Origin: Methylotenera sp.
GTDB lineage: Bacteria; Pseudomonadota; Gammaproteobacteria; Burkholderiales; Methylophilaceae
Assembly: GCF_029945535.1 (NCBI RefSeq)
Contig: NZ_JAQSCU010000010.1
Coordinates: 381,290-445,289 of the forward strand
DNA length: 64,000 nucleotides
Direction of reading: 5' to 3'
Below are positions 42,871 through 51,762 of the stretch, one piece after another. A program made the translations under genes and the position numbers. Within the stretch, counting starts at the first letter, position 1. Every line of letters starts with the position of its first letter. The notes beneath the pieces were generated by a model, which did not search any database, was not told where the DNA came from, and saw only the letters and a program-made list of their open reading frames with translations.

Positions 42871-44087
42871 TGTTATTAAGTGTATTCATGTTGGCGTTGC
42901 GCTCAGTCAGGCGCAACTTATTACGGTCTTTCTTGACCATACTTGGCATTGTGATTGGCGTTGCCGCCGTGATTACGATGGTGACATTAGGTAACGGCGC
43001 CACCCAAGCCATCAAAACGCAAATTTCTAGCCTAGGCACTAATTTGTTAATGGTCAATCCGGGTCAGCGTCAACCCGGTGGCGGTGGAGGTGGAGGCGGC
43101 GTACCGCAATTCACAGAGGCAGATGCTGTCGCCATACAGTCAGAAATTGGTGGCGTTGCTGCGGTTGCGCCACAAGGCCGCAGTAGTGTTACGGTGATTG
43201 CCAATGGGCGAAATTGGTCTAGCACTGTTTACGGCAGTACTAACGCATGGTTTCTTACGGGCAACTGGAAATTAGCAAGCGGCCGAATTTTTGATCCAGA
43301 TGAACAAACGGCTGGCGCAGCGGTTTGCGTGATTGGTGAAACGGTTCGCCGAGAACTATATGCGGGAAAAGTAGGGCAAACTGGCCTTGGAGAACAATTG
43401 CGTATAAAGCAGTTTTCATGCACTGTCGTTGGTATTCTGAACGCTAAAGGTCAAGGTGGTATGGGCGACCAAGACGATGTAGTGCTTGTGCCGCTACATA
43501 CCCTTCAGCGCCGTGTGACGGGTAGTTTGAAAGTCAGTACGCTTCTGGTTTCAATGGAGGACGGCAGAGATAGCGGCCCATTAAAAGCCAGCCTGCGTGA
43601 TTTGCTCCGCGAACGTCGCAAACTTGCCGAGAATGATGACGATAATTTCAACATTTTTGACACACAACAGCTCGCCGAAACACTCTCAAGCACTACCAAA
43701 GTGATGACTACATTACTCGGTGCGGTGGCTGCGGTAAGCTTGCTAGTAGGCGGAATTGGCATCATGAATATCATGCTAGTAAGCGTCACAGAACGCACTC
43801 GAGAGATTGGTCTGCGCCTTGCAATTGGCGCGCTGGAGCGAGAAGTCTTGTTACAATTTTTGATTGAAGCAGTAGTGCTGTCGGCTTTAGGCGGGCTGAT
43901 AGGCATAATTATTGCCGCCATTGCCTCTTACGGGCTTTCTATCGTCATGAGTGTGCCGTTTATTTTTGATGTGACAACTAACGCGATGTCATTTCTATTT
44001 TCTGCGGGTATAGGCGTGTTGTTTGGTTATTTTCCAGCAAGACGCGCGGCGCAAATGGATCCGATTGAGGCGTTAAGGCATGAGTAA
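42870..44087 (+). CDS. MacB-type ABC transporter permease subunit
   Basis: 405 residues. A transmembrane helix at about 18-40 is followed by a large periplasmic MacB-PCD domain (about 40-270), then three transmembrane helices ending with a FtsX-like domain (GGIGIMNIMLVSVTERTREIGLRLAIGA). Near residue 70 a run of nine glycines interrupts QPGGGG and VPQF. Together with the split ATPase, adaptor and lipoprotein duct it makes a complete tripartite exporter. The cargo is unknown; macrolides, lipopeptides or siderophores are possibilities for this class. Confidence 0.93.
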   Translation: MLLSVFMLALRSVRRNLLRSFLTILGIVIGVAAVITMVTLGNGATQAIKTQISSLGTNLLMVNPGQRQPGGGGGGGGVPQFTEADAVAIQSEIGGVAAVAPQGRSSVTVIANGRNWSSTVYGSTNAWFLTGNWKLASGRIFDPDEQTAGAAVCVIGETVRRELYAGKVGQTGLGEQLRIKQFSCTVVGILNAKGQGGMGDQDDVVLVPLHTLQRRVTGSLKVSTLLVSMEDGRDSGPLKASLRDLLRERRKLAENDDDNFNIFDTQQLAETLSSTTKVMTTLLGAVAAVSLLVGGIGIMNIMLVSVTERTREIGLRLAIGALEREVLLQFLIEAVVLSALGGLIGIIIAAIASYGLSIVMSVPFIFDVTTNAMSFLFSAGIGVLFGYFPARRAAQMDPIEALRHE

Positions 44088-44280
44088 CCTTAAGTCAATT
44101 TATGTGCTTTAGCGCATCCAGATTGGGCTTTGGGTTGGGGTCATAAAAACATCAGTGGCACAGTTCGTCTTGGAAGCCCTATGAGCTGCCAATAAAGTAA
44201 GTAAGATTGTAGCCGAACTAGATAGCATATTAAGTAAGCCAAACATATGAAGCAGTTTGTTCGAACTCGACTTTGAGTGC

Positions 44281-44826
44281 TTAACTGCTCGAAGATGTCG
44301 AAATGGATGCTGTTGAATTACCATTATTTTGGAGGTCGGTGAGCTCGGAGGCTTCAACTCTATGCTCGTGATGCCGCAAAATTCTTATTGAAGAGGAGGA
44401 TAAAAATTCTGATTCTGCCTGTATGTTATCAAGACCAGTCCAATATTGAGCGGCAAGATTGTAGAGATGCGGAATGGCGGGGATATGTTCGTTTGGGAAT
44501 CCTTCATGAACTAAGCCCATATTGCCGTGAAAGAGATTCTGACTAGGGTTTGTTAACTCCACCTCATATATTAAGGAGCTGATGTCGAACCTGAACAGCT
44601 GCGCTTGGGCGTGTTGCAAAGTTGGGAAAAGGAAAATAGAGTTAAATCGACTAGGCTTATCTGGGAAATTTTTCAATCTCGCAACTTCAAAAGTCAGCTC
44701 TCTTACCGCAAGAGGGCCAATGCTGTTAGGGCGATATGTTTCTATCACCCTACCAAAATTACCAGGCTCTATAATTGAGCCAGAGGTAAGCATGATGGGA
44801 CATAAATGAAAATAGCTAGTTGCCAC
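44281..44826 (-). CDS. Hypothetical protein, GTG start
   Basis: 181 residues; I do not recognise the family with confidence (the YFHLCP and GSIIEPGNFGRVIETY start recalls DUF2441-type proteins). The GTG start is supported by GGAGG 4 bases upstream, and a TATAAT-like box lies about 17 bp further up. No signal peptide or membrane segment is visible. The C-terminus ends in a Ser/Thr run (STASISTSSSS). It stands alone between the exporter operon and the mocR gene, with about 190 non-coding bases after it in which I see nothing clear. It may be an accessory gene. Confidence 0.65.
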   Translation of the reverse strand: MATSYFHLCPIMLTSGSIIEPGNFGRVIETYRPNSIGPLAVRELTFEVARLKNFPDKPSRFNSIFLFPTLQHAQAQLFRFDISSLIYEVELTNPSQNLFHGNMGLVHEGFPNEHIPAIPHLYNLAAQYWTGLDNIQAESEFLSSSSIRILRHHEHRVEASELTDLQNNGNSTASISTSSSS

Positions 44827-44931
44827 AAGACCTCCAAAAGTTATTATACTGATGCGCGTGTTCGTATAATAGTTAATAGCAAGTACGGATGCAATTTAAA
44901 ACACCAAATACGTTTAAGCTTCTAAATATTA

Positions 44932-46506
44932 TCATTGTCTCAATGCTGTCTGTATCACCTCTGCCAATTTACTTCCATATTCCGTAATGTGCTCTGTAGC
45001 GGAATACGCATAGCCAATAATCAAACCTTTTTCGGTGGTTTCACCCATGCAATAGTGCGATAGCGGGTAAACGCGTAAACCTTGAGCTGAGGCTAGTTCG
45101 GCCACTTGCACGTCGTCGCATATTGAGTCAAATTCAACTACTAAATGCAGGCCAGAATCTACCGTGGACAGCCTTGCGCCTACCGTGGCGATTGGGGCTA
45201 ATGCTGCTTGTAGTAACCGTCTGCGTTCACCATATATTTGTCGCAATCTTCTGATGTGGCTGGCGAAATGACCTTCTTCAATGAAGTCTGCCAGTGCGGC
45301 TTGAATGACTACTTGTCCGGGCCGTTGTAGTTCATATAAGCCACTTTTAAAGCTTTCTACTAAATTGGGAGGCACCACTAAATAGCCTAAACGAATACCT
45401 GGGTACATCACTTTTGAAAACGTGCCTAAATAAAGCACGCGACCGTTTTGATCCATGCCTTGTAATGATGAGATTGGGCGACCTTCAAAGCGAAACTCGC
45501 TGTCGTAATCGTCTTCAATAATCCATCCTTTGCAGTTTTGCGCATAATCCAATAACAAGCGGCGGCGGCCATAGCTCATGACCATGCCTTTGGGGTATTG
45601 GTGCGATGGTGTGGTGTAAATCAGGCGCGGCGTAGTGCGATAATCTTTAGTGCTCGGTGCCATGCCTTCTTTGTCTACGTTGACAGGGTGTAGTTGCAAG
45701 CCATTCACTTCTAATACACGTCGAGCAGCCCAATAACCCGGGTTTTCTACCCATGCACAATCGCCGTGGTCTGTGAGTAAGCGTGCACATAAATCAATGG
45801 ATTGTTGCGTTCCTGAGGTAATCAGCACTTGGTCAAATGTGAGGTTAACCGCACGCGATACTCTTAAATAATCGGCAATAGCTTTTCGTAATGGTAAATA
45901 GCCGCCGTCATGGCTGGAGTCTAGCAAGGCGGGATTTGGCGTGCGCCATTGCCGATTGAGTAATCGACGCCATAGCGCATAAGGAAAGCCTGCGTAATCA
46001 TCTTCACCAGGTGTGAAAGGCTGTACCTCGTTATGAATTCTAGTGTTATTAACTTTTGCTTGCGATTGATGTTCTTTTATAGCGCCACATGCCGCTAATC
46101 CACGTTTAGATAACCCAATGGAATCTTCAAGTTTTACATAGGTATTTTCTGCGTTGGGTTCAGTACTAGATTCAGCTAATTGTTCTTCTACAATACTGTT
46201 ATTAGCAATGCTTTTTGAAAATCCATCGTGCTTATTGTAAGTAACGTAGGTGCCGCTACCCGTTTGCGATGCAACATAACCTTCATCCAATAGTTGTTCA
46301 AAAGCCGCTAGTATGGTGTTACGTGATACGGTTAAATCTTCTGCCAAACTCCTTGTGGAAGGTAAACGCTCTCCGGCTGATAAAATTTGCGTGGTAATAG
46401 CGCGGCGAATCACTTCGTAGATGCGCCTGTGGTTAGGCATCCGCACTGGAAAGTCTGAGTGGTTAAGCTGCGTTAATAGCCATTCTGAAAGCACAAGTTG
46501 TTTCAT
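44932..46506 (-). CDS. MocR-family regulator (GntR-aminotransferase fusion, GabR/PdxR-like)
   Basis: 524 residues. The N-terminal GntR winged helix is at about residues 12-85 (RIYEVIRRAITTQILSAGERLPSTRSLAEDLTVSRNTILAAFEQLLDEGYV). A type I aminotransferase-like domain follows from about 165, with the PLP lysine in LGTFSKVMYPGIRLGYLV and ESPGYW-like ENPGYWAARR. A long, low-complexity linker (about 90-160) joins them. MocR proteins bind PLP and an amine ligand to control nearby genes; GabR controls gabTD. This one is divergent from puuD at the head of the polyamine cluster, with an operator in the spacer that is repeated at two other polyamine loci. Confidence 0.92.
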   Translation of the reverse strand: MKQLVLSEWLLTQLNHSDFPVRMPNHRRIYEVIRRAITTQILSAGERLPSTRSLAEDLTVSRNTILAAFEQLLDEGYVASQTGSGTYVTYNKHDGFSKSIANNSIVEEQLAESSTEPNAENTYVKLEDSIGLSKRGLAACGAIKEHQSQAKVNNTRIHNEVQPFTPGEDDYAGFPYALWRRLLNRQWRTPNPALLDSSHDGGYLPLRKAIADYLRVSRAVNLTFDQVLITSGTQQSIDLCARLLTDHGDCAWVENPGYWAARRVLEVNGLQLHPVNVDKEGMAPSTKDYRTTPRLIYTTPSHQYPKGMVMSYGRRRLLLDYAQNCKGWIIEDDYDSEFRFEGRPISSLQGMDQNGRVLYLGTFSKVMYPGIRLGYLVVPPNLVESFKSGLYELQRPGQVVIQAALADFIEEGHFASHIRRLRQIYGERRRLLQAALAPIATVGARLSTVDSGLHLVVEFDSICDDVQVAELASAQGLRVYPLSHYCMGETTEKGLIIGYAYSATEHITEYGSKLAEVIQTALRQ

Positions 46507-46549
46507 GAAGTTGAGTATTCCAAGTGTGTGTAGTCGTGCTAAGTGTGAT

Positions 46550-46595
46550 AAAGTGGTTCTATCTAAATAATCTAAATGGCTCTTGTTGCATTACC
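46550..46595 (+). promoter_or_regulatory. MocR-type operator between mocR and puuD
   Basis: AAAGTGGTTCTA (46550-46561) and TGGCTCT (46577-46583) are direct repeats of a TGG(T/C)TCT core 23 bp apart. GCATTACC follows. It lies between divergent mocR and puuD. The same arrangement is present at 19171-19216 (minus) and 27288-27333. Confidence 0.8.
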
Positions 46596-46615
46596 AATTT
46601 TAGGAATAGTATACT
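46586..46615 (+). promoter_or_regulatory. Predicted promoter of the puuD operon
   Basis: TTGCAT (46586-46591) and TATACT (46610-46615) are 18 bp apart. The MocR element ends on the -35 box, the expected place for an activator. A start near 46622 would give a 21-nt leader before the puuD ATG. Confidence 0.5.
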
Positions 46616-46642
46616 TAGCAATGAGGCAATGCAAATCTGCAA

Positions 46643-47416
46643 ATGATGACAACAAAACGTAAACCTATAGTTTTAATCCCTGCGGATGTTAAGCCGCTAG
46701 GCGAGCATCCATTTCATGTGGTGGGTCATAAGTATTTAGTGGCGGTTGCAGAAGCCGCTGGTGCATTGCCTTTAGTGGTGCCTGCCATTGGTGATTTATT
46801 AGAGATTGACGCTTTGCTAGCCATTGCCGATGGCATATTGCTAACAGGCTCGGTTTCCAATGTGCATCCTTCACACTTCGACCAAGAAGTACACAATCCC
46901 GCATTACCATTAGACCCCGCGCGTGATGCGCTTACCTTAAAACTCGTGCAAGCAGCCATTAAAGCCGAAGTGCCTTTATTGGCTATTTGCCGCGGTTTTC
47001 AAGAGGTGAATGTAGCGTTTGGCGGCAGTTTGCATCAGGCGGTACATGAAATATCTGGCTTGAATGATCATAGAGAAACTAAGGATGTTCCCATCGATAT
47101 TCAATATGCACAGGCACATTTGATTGACTTAGTGCCTGATGGCAAGCTAGCTAAAATCGTTGGTGCGCAACAGATGATGGTGAACTCCTTACATGGCCAA
47201 GGTATAGATAGACTTGGCGATGGCTTAGTAGCAGAAGCCTTCGCGCCAGACGGTTTAGTGGAAGCCATACGTGTAGAAAAAGCCAAAGCCTTTACTTTAG
47301 CTGTGCAATGGCACCCAGAGTGGAGAGTCATGGAAAATCCACAGTATTTGGCTATTTTCAAGGCATTTGGTGATGCCTGCAGATTCAGACTGAGAAGGCA
47401 CGAGCCACCAGATTAA
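46643..47416 (+). CDS. puuD: Gamma-glutamyl-GABA hydrolase
   Basis: 257 residues, class I glutamine amidotransferase-like (peptidase C26). The nucleophile is Cys116 in LAICRGFQE, with His224 and Glu226 in VQWHPEW. Length and sequence follow E. coli PuuD (254) and Pseudomonas SpuA. It releases GABA and glutamate from gamma-glutamyl-GABA, the last step of the glutamylated putrescine route. It is the first gene after the MocR operator. Two ATGs occur in tandem at 46643 and 46646 and the ribosome-binding site is weak, so the start is uncertain by one codon. Confidence 0.94.
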   Translation: MMTTKRKPIVLIPADVKPLGEHPFHVVGHKYLVAVAEAAGALPLVVPAIGDLLEIDALLAIADGILLTGSVSNVHPSHFDQEVHNPALPLDPARDALTLKLVQAAIKAEVPLLAICRGFQEVNVAFGGSLHQAVHEISGLNDHRETKDVPIDIQYAQAHLIDLVPDGKLAKIVGAQQMMVNSLHGQGIDRLGDGLVAEAFAPDGLVEAIRVEKAKAFTLAVQWHPEWRVMENPQYLAIFKAFGDACRFRLRRHEPPD

Positions 47417-47497
47417 CGCTTAAAAGATGCAAAAAGAAAAATACATGAATAAAAATACATCAATAAGTAGTTAATAAAGCAGTACAGGAGAATAAAA

Positions 47498-48868
47498 ATG
47501 TCAGAACATGTAGCAATGAACCACGTTGATATGGATAAGTGGTTGACGGAAAACAACATTACCGAGATTGAATGTTTGGTGCCAGATTTAACAGGTGTAG
47601 CACGCGGTAAGATTTTACCTCGTGAGAAATTTTCAACAGACCGTGCTATGCGCCTGCCAGAAGCGGTGTTTGGTATGACGGTGACGGGCGAATCGCCTGA
47701 TGGTAATGAAGGCTATGACCGCGTGTTTGGTGTGACCGATAAGGACATGGTGCTTATTCCAGACCCAACCACCCTTAGATTGGTGCCTTGGGCGGTAGAC
47801 CCGACGGCACAGGTGATTATGGATTGCGTAGACCATAACGGTAAATCAATTGATTTTGCGCCTAGAAACGTACTTCGCCGCGTGACTAATTTATACAAAG
47901 ACTTAGGCTGGACGCCAATTGTGGCGCCAGAGCTGGAGTTTTATTTGCTAGAGCGTAATCCGGATCCTGATATTGCATTAAGCCCACCAGTAGGTCGTAG
48001 TGGTCGTAAAGAAACCAGCCGCCAGTTATACAGTATTGATGCGGTGAATGAGTTCGATCCATTATTCGAAGATATTTACGACTATTCAGCTTTGATGGGT
48101 TTGGAGCTTGATACGCTGATTCATGAGTTTGGTGCAGGGCAAATGGAGATTAACTTTTTGCATGATGAGCCAATGATTCTGGCGGATAAATCATTCTTCT
48201 TTAAACGTTTATTGCGTGAAGCGGCAATGCGTCACGGCATGTACGCTACTTTTATGGCTAAGCCTATGCAACATGAGCCGGGTTCGGCGATGCATATTCA
48301 CCAAAGCGTGATTGATACTCAAACTCAAAAAAATATCTTTAGTAACGCTGATGGCACCGCTTCACCAATATTTTTCCATTACATTGCAGGTTTGCAAAAA
48401 TACTTACCTGCCGCCATGGTACTGCTAGCGCCTTATGTAAATTCATATCGCCGAATCGTACGAAATGGTGCCGCGCCGATTAACATTGAATGGGGCTACG
48501 ATAACCGCACGGTGGGCATTCGTGTGCCGATTTCTGAGCCAGCAGGTCGCCGCATAGAAAACCGTGTGGTGGGCGCCGATGCGAACCCTTACCTAGCCAT
48601 GGCTGTTACCTTGGCTTGTGGTTACTTGGGCATCAAAGAAAAACTTAAACCAACTGAGGTTACTACAGGCAGTGCTTACGCCTCTGACTATCAATTGCCA
48701 CGCGGTTTGTCTGAAGCGATTCGCGAGCTAGAAAACTCACAAGCTTTACATGAGGTGTTAGGCAAAGATTTTGTCGATGTGTATTTGGCAGTGAAGGATG
48801 CCGAGCATGACGAGTTTATGCGCGTGATTAGCCCATGGGAGCGTGAGCATCTTTTAATGCATGTTTAA
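47498..48868 (+). CDS. puuA: Gamma-glutamylputrescine synthetase
   Basis: A 456-residue glutamine synthetase superfamily enzyme that joins glutamate to putrescine using ATP. Motifs: NNITEIECLVPDLTGVARGKILPREKF, VAPELEFYLLERN, GAGQMEINFLH, GSAMHIHQS and EWGYDNRTVGIRVP. It has a good ribosome-binding site (CAGGAGAATAAAA before the ATG). It is the closer of the two homologues here to PuuA and SpuB/PauA, and sits between puuD and spuC in the order seen in Pseudomonas spuABC. The other homologue is at 5302-6642. Confidence 0.94.
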   Translation: MSEHVAMNHVDMDKWLTENNITEIECLVPDLTGVARGKILPREKFSTDRAMRLPEAVFGMTVTGESPDGNEGYDRVFGVTDKDMVLIPDPTTLRLVPWAVDPTAQVIMDCVDHNGKSIDFAPRNVLRRVTNLYKDLGWTPIVAPELEFYLLERNPDPDIALSPPVGRSGRKETSRQLYSIDAVNEFDPLFEDIYDYSALMGLELDTLIHEFGAGQMEINFLHDEPMILADKSFFFKRLLREAAMRHGMYATFMAKPMQHEPGSAMHIHQSVIDTQTQKNIFSNADGTASPIFFHYIAGLQKYLPAAMVLLAPYVNSYRRIVRNGAAPINIEWGYDNRTVGIRVPISEPAGRRIENRVVGADANPYLAMAVTLACGYLGIKEKLKPTEVTTGSAYASDYQLPRGLSEAIRELENSQALHEVLGKDFVDVYLAVKDAEHDEFMRVISPWEREHLLMHV

Positions 48869-48888
48869 AAGCATTTAGTAGTTAAAAA

Positions 48889-48914
48889 GTAAGTCGGGTT
48901 AAAACCCGGCCTAC
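48889..48914. repeat. Short palindrome, GTAAGTCGG family, copy 2
   Basis: GTAAGTCGGGTT and AAACCCGGCCTAC form a hairpin in the 90-bp gap between puuA and spuC. It has the same ends as the element at 8223-8246. Confidence 0.6.
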
Positions 48915-48958
48915 ATGTGCTGTGATTGAAAAATCTAAATATCTGAATTGAGAAAGTC

Positions 48959-50326
48959 ATGATCAATACTAAAGAAATCCAAGCAATAGATTCAGCGCAT
49001 TACATGCATCCTTTTACCGATCATAAAAGCTTGTCGGATAAAGGCTCACGTATTATTGCTAAGGCAGGTGGCATCTATATTTGGGATTCCACTGGTGAAA
49101 AAATCTTAGATGCGATGTCTGGTTTATGGTGTGTGAATGTCGGCTATGGGCGTAAAGAGCTGGTAGATGCAGCCGCTAAACAGATGCTAGAACTGCCTTA
49201 CTACAATAGTTTTTTTCAAACGACCAACGTTCCGGCAGTGAAGCTGGCAGAAAAAATCATCAAGCTGGCAGGTGATGATTATAGCCATGTATTTTTTAGT
49301 AGCTCTGGTTCTGAGTCGAATGATACCAACGTACGTATGGTGCGCCATTATTGGGCAACGCTTGGTCAGCCAGAACGCACGGTGATTATCAGCCGTAATA
49401 ACGCCTATCACGGCTCAACGCTAGTGGGTTCATCTTTAGGTGGCATGGAAGGTATGCATGCGCAAGGCGGCATGATTTCAGGCATAGAACACATAGAGCA
49501 GCCATACCATTACGGCATGGCGCCAAATCAGGATAGTGATGCCTTTGGCATTGAAGCGGCGGGTTGGTTAGAGAAAAAGATTCTGGAAGTTGGCGCAGAT
49601 AAAGTCGCTGCATTTATAGGGGAACCTGTGCAAGGCGCTGGCGGTGTGATTATTCCACCTAAAACTTACTGGCCAGAGATTCAACGTATCTGCGATAAAT
49701 ACGGCATTTTGCTGATTTGCGACGAAGTGATTTGCGGCTTTGGCCGTCTTGGTAAATGGTTTGGCTCGCAACTATTAGGTTGCAAACCCGACTTAATGAC
49801 GTTTGCTAAAGGCGTGACTTCTGGCTACATTCCTTTAGGAGGCGTTGTTGTGGGCAAACGTGTAGCTAAAGTATTGATTGAACAAGGTGGTGAATTCAAT
49901 CATGGCTATACTTATTCAGGACACCCAACCGCCTGCGCTGTGGCATTAGCCAATATTGAAATTATGGAGCGCGAAGGTTTACCCGACAAAGTGCTTAATG
50001 AAACAGGCCCATATTTAGCGCAGAAATATGCCGAGCTAGCCAAACACCCATTGGTTGGTGGTGCGGAAACATTAGGATTAGTCGCAGGCTTCGTGCTGAT
50101 GAAAGACAAAGCAAACCACGTACATTTTGATGAAGAGGTCGGTGTAGGCATGATTTGCCGAGGCCATTGTTTTGCCAATGGCTTGATTATGCGAGCGGTA
50201 GGTGACCGCATGATTATTGCGCCACCGCTAGTGATTACTAAAGCGCAAATTGATGAAATGGTCGCGTTGATTCTGAAATGTCTAGATGCGACATTGGCTG
50301 ATTTGAAAAAGCAGGGAATGATGTAA
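48959..50326 (+). CDS. spuC: Putrescine:pyruvate aminotransferase (SpuC-like)
   Basis: A 455-residue class III PLP aminotransferase. Motifs: AHYMHPFTDHKSLSDKGSRIIAKAGG at the N-terminus (typical of SpuC), FFSSSGSESNDTNVRMVRHYW, LLICDEVICGFGRLG, and the PLP lysine in LMTFAKGVTSGYIPLGG (near residue 285). It converts putrescine to 4-aminobutanal with pyruvate as acceptor, giving a route that bypasses glutamylation; PatD or PuuC can then oxidise the aldehyde. It lies in the spuABC-type order puuD-puuA-spuC. Confidence 0.92.
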   Translation: MINTKEIQAIDSAHYMHPFTDHKSLSDKGSRIIAKAGGIYIWDSTGEKILDAMSGLWCVNVGYGRKELVDAAAKQMLELPYYNSFFQTTNVPAVKLAEKIIKLAGDDYSHVFFSSSGSESNDTNVRMVRHYWATLGQPERTVIISRNNAYHGSTLVGSSLGGMEGMHAQGGMISGIEHIEQPYHYGMAPNQDSDAFGIEAAGWLEKKILEVGADKVAAFIGEPVQGAGGVIIPPKTYWPEIQRICDKYGILLICDEVICGFGRLGKWFGSQLLGCKPDLMTFAKGVTSGYIPLGGVVVGKRVAKVLIEQGGEFNHGYTYSGHPTACAVALANIEIMEREGLPDKVLNETGPYLAQKYAELAKHPLVGGAETLGLVAGFVLMKDKANHVHFDEEVGVGMICRGHCFANGLIMRAVGDRMIIAPPLVITKAQIDEMVALILKCLDATLADLKKQGMM

Positions 50327-50331
50327 TTAAG

Positions 50332-50359
50332 CCACAATTAAATATGGTTTTAAATGTGG
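50332..50359. terminator. Hairpin between spuC and the binding-protein gene
   Basis: CCACAATTAAA and TTTAAATGTGG pair with one mismatch, 5 bp after the spuC stop, around a 6-nt loop. GTTGTAATTG follows. It may partially terminate the enzyme-gene transcript ahead of the transporter genes. Confidence 0.4.
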
Positions 50360-50487
50360 TTGTAATTGAATACATATTGTAAGATTACTTTGAATCTATT
50401 TGGTCAGCATAAGGGGTTATATAGCGCAAAAGATGGTACCAATTTTTAGCAAAACTTTCTCAGTCACTCACTAATTTAAAGGGGTTA

Positions 50488-51663
50488 ATGAATATGAATT
50501 TATCTTATAGTAAATACTTGCTAGGTATGGCGATAATTACCGGTCTAGCTACGGTTTCTTGTAGCAAATCGGACAACAATACCGCTACTACTGAAGCAGC
50601 CAAACCAGCAGTTGCAGCGGCTAGCGAGCCAGAAGAAAAAATCCTCAATATTTACAACTGGTCAGACTATATTGCACCAGATACGATAGCCAACTTCGAG
50701 AAAGAAACAGGCATTAAAGTACGTTATGATGTGTTTGACAGTAACGAAATTCTGCATGCAAAACTGATTGCTAAAAATACCGGTTACGATATCGTGGTGC
50801 CAGGTTCAAACTGGGCAAAACTGCAAATAGATGGCGGTTTATTTCAAAAGTTAGATAAATCTAAATTACCTAATTGGAAAAACCTAGATCCAGGCATCTT
50901 GAAACAGATGGCAGAGTTAGACCCAGGTAACACTTATTTAATTGACTGGATGTGGAGCTATAACACAGTTGGTATTAACGTAGATAAGGTTAAAGCTGCC
51001 CTTGGCGATACGCCTATGCCAGACAACGCTTGGGATTTAGTGTTTAACCCAACTTACACCAGCAAACTAAAATCATGTGGCATCACATTTTTAGATACAC
51101 CAGCCGATGTGTTTCAAGCCGCCTTGCATTACTTAGGTAAACCAGTTTACACGGGTACGCCAGAAGATTACCAAGCCGCTTTTGATATGTTGATGAAAGT
51201 GCGCCCAGACATTAAGAAATTTAACTCTGGTGGTCAGATAGATGATTTAGCTAGTGGAAATACCTGCGTAGCTTACGGTTGGGCAGGTGATTTTAACTTA
51301 GCGCATAAACGCTCAATTGAAAATAAAGCTGAGCAACATATCGAAGCGCTAGTGCCAAAAACAGGTGGCTTAATGTTTATGGACACAATGGCGATTCCTG
51401 CTGATGCAAAACATCCTAACAATGCACACCTCTGGATGAACTACATCATGCAGCCAAAAGTGACTGCAGCAATTACGAACACAGTGACCTATGCTAACCC
51501 TAACAAAGCCGCAACTGAGTTTGTTGATGAAGACATTAAAAACAACAAATCGATTTTCTTATCTGATGAAGATATTGCTAAGTTAGTGCCACCAGGTGTT
51601 GAAGATGCAAAAACTAAACGCAACATGACACGTTTGTATACTAAGTTTAAATCTGGTGTTTAG
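50488..51663 (+). CDS. potF: Putrescine-type ABC transporter binding protein (PotF/SpuD), probable lipoprotein
   Basis: 391 residues. The signal sequence YLLGMAIITGLATVSC ends in a possible lipobox (TVSC), followed by a Ser/Thr/Ala linker of about 20 residues, so it may be lipid-anchored. The mature domain is PotF-like: LNIYNWSDYIAPDTIANFEKETGIKVRYDVFDSNEILHAK, YDIVVPGSNWAKLQIDGG, DWMWSYNTVGINVDKV, and ends NMTRLYTKFKSGV. It binds putrescine or spermidine for PotGHI. A second in-frame ATG at 50494 is better spaced from AAGGGG, so the start may be two codons later. Confidence 0.94.
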   Translation: MNMNLSYSKYLLGMAIITGLATVSCSKSDNNTATTEAAKPAVAAASEPEEKILNIYNWSDYIAPDTIANFEKETGIKVRYDVFDSNEILHAKLIAKNTGYDIVVPGSNWAKLQIDGGLFQKLDKSKLPNWKNLDPGILKQMAELDPGNTYLIDWMWSYNTVGINVDKVKAALGDTPMPDNAWDLVFNPTYTSKLKSCGITFLDTPADVFQAALHYLGKPVYTGTPEDYQAAFDMLMKVRPDIKKFNSGGQIDDLASGNTCVAYGWAGDFNLAHKRSIENKAEQHIEALVPKTGGLMFMDTMAIPADAKHPNNAHLWMNYIMQPKVTAAITNTVTYANPNKAATEFVDEDIKNNKSIFLSDEDIAKLVPPGVEDAKTKRNMTRLYTKFKSGV

Positions 51664-51689
51664 TGTGGTTAATTGGTGATTGATTAATA

Positions 51690-51711
51690 GGTGCGTAGTT
51701 TAATGCGCACC
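51690..51711 (+). terminator. Attenuator-like hairpin between potF and potG
   Basis: GGTGCGT and GCGCACC form a 7-bp stem (one G-U) around 8 bases in the 99-bp gap. Such a structure after a binding-protein gene usually lowers expression of the downstream ATPase and permeases. No T tract is present. Confidence 0.45.
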
Positions 51712-51762
51712 GACAATCATTAATCTATCAAGTTTTTCAATATCTCTTAGATAAGGGTTTTT

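Noticed and set aside
44109-44357. An 82-residue minus-strand reading frame next to the 44281-44826 gene, possibly its frameshifted continuation
   Set aside because: It overlaps the GTG-started gene in another frame, has no ribosome-binding site, and its composition (Ser/Lys rich, no recognisable motif) gives no support.
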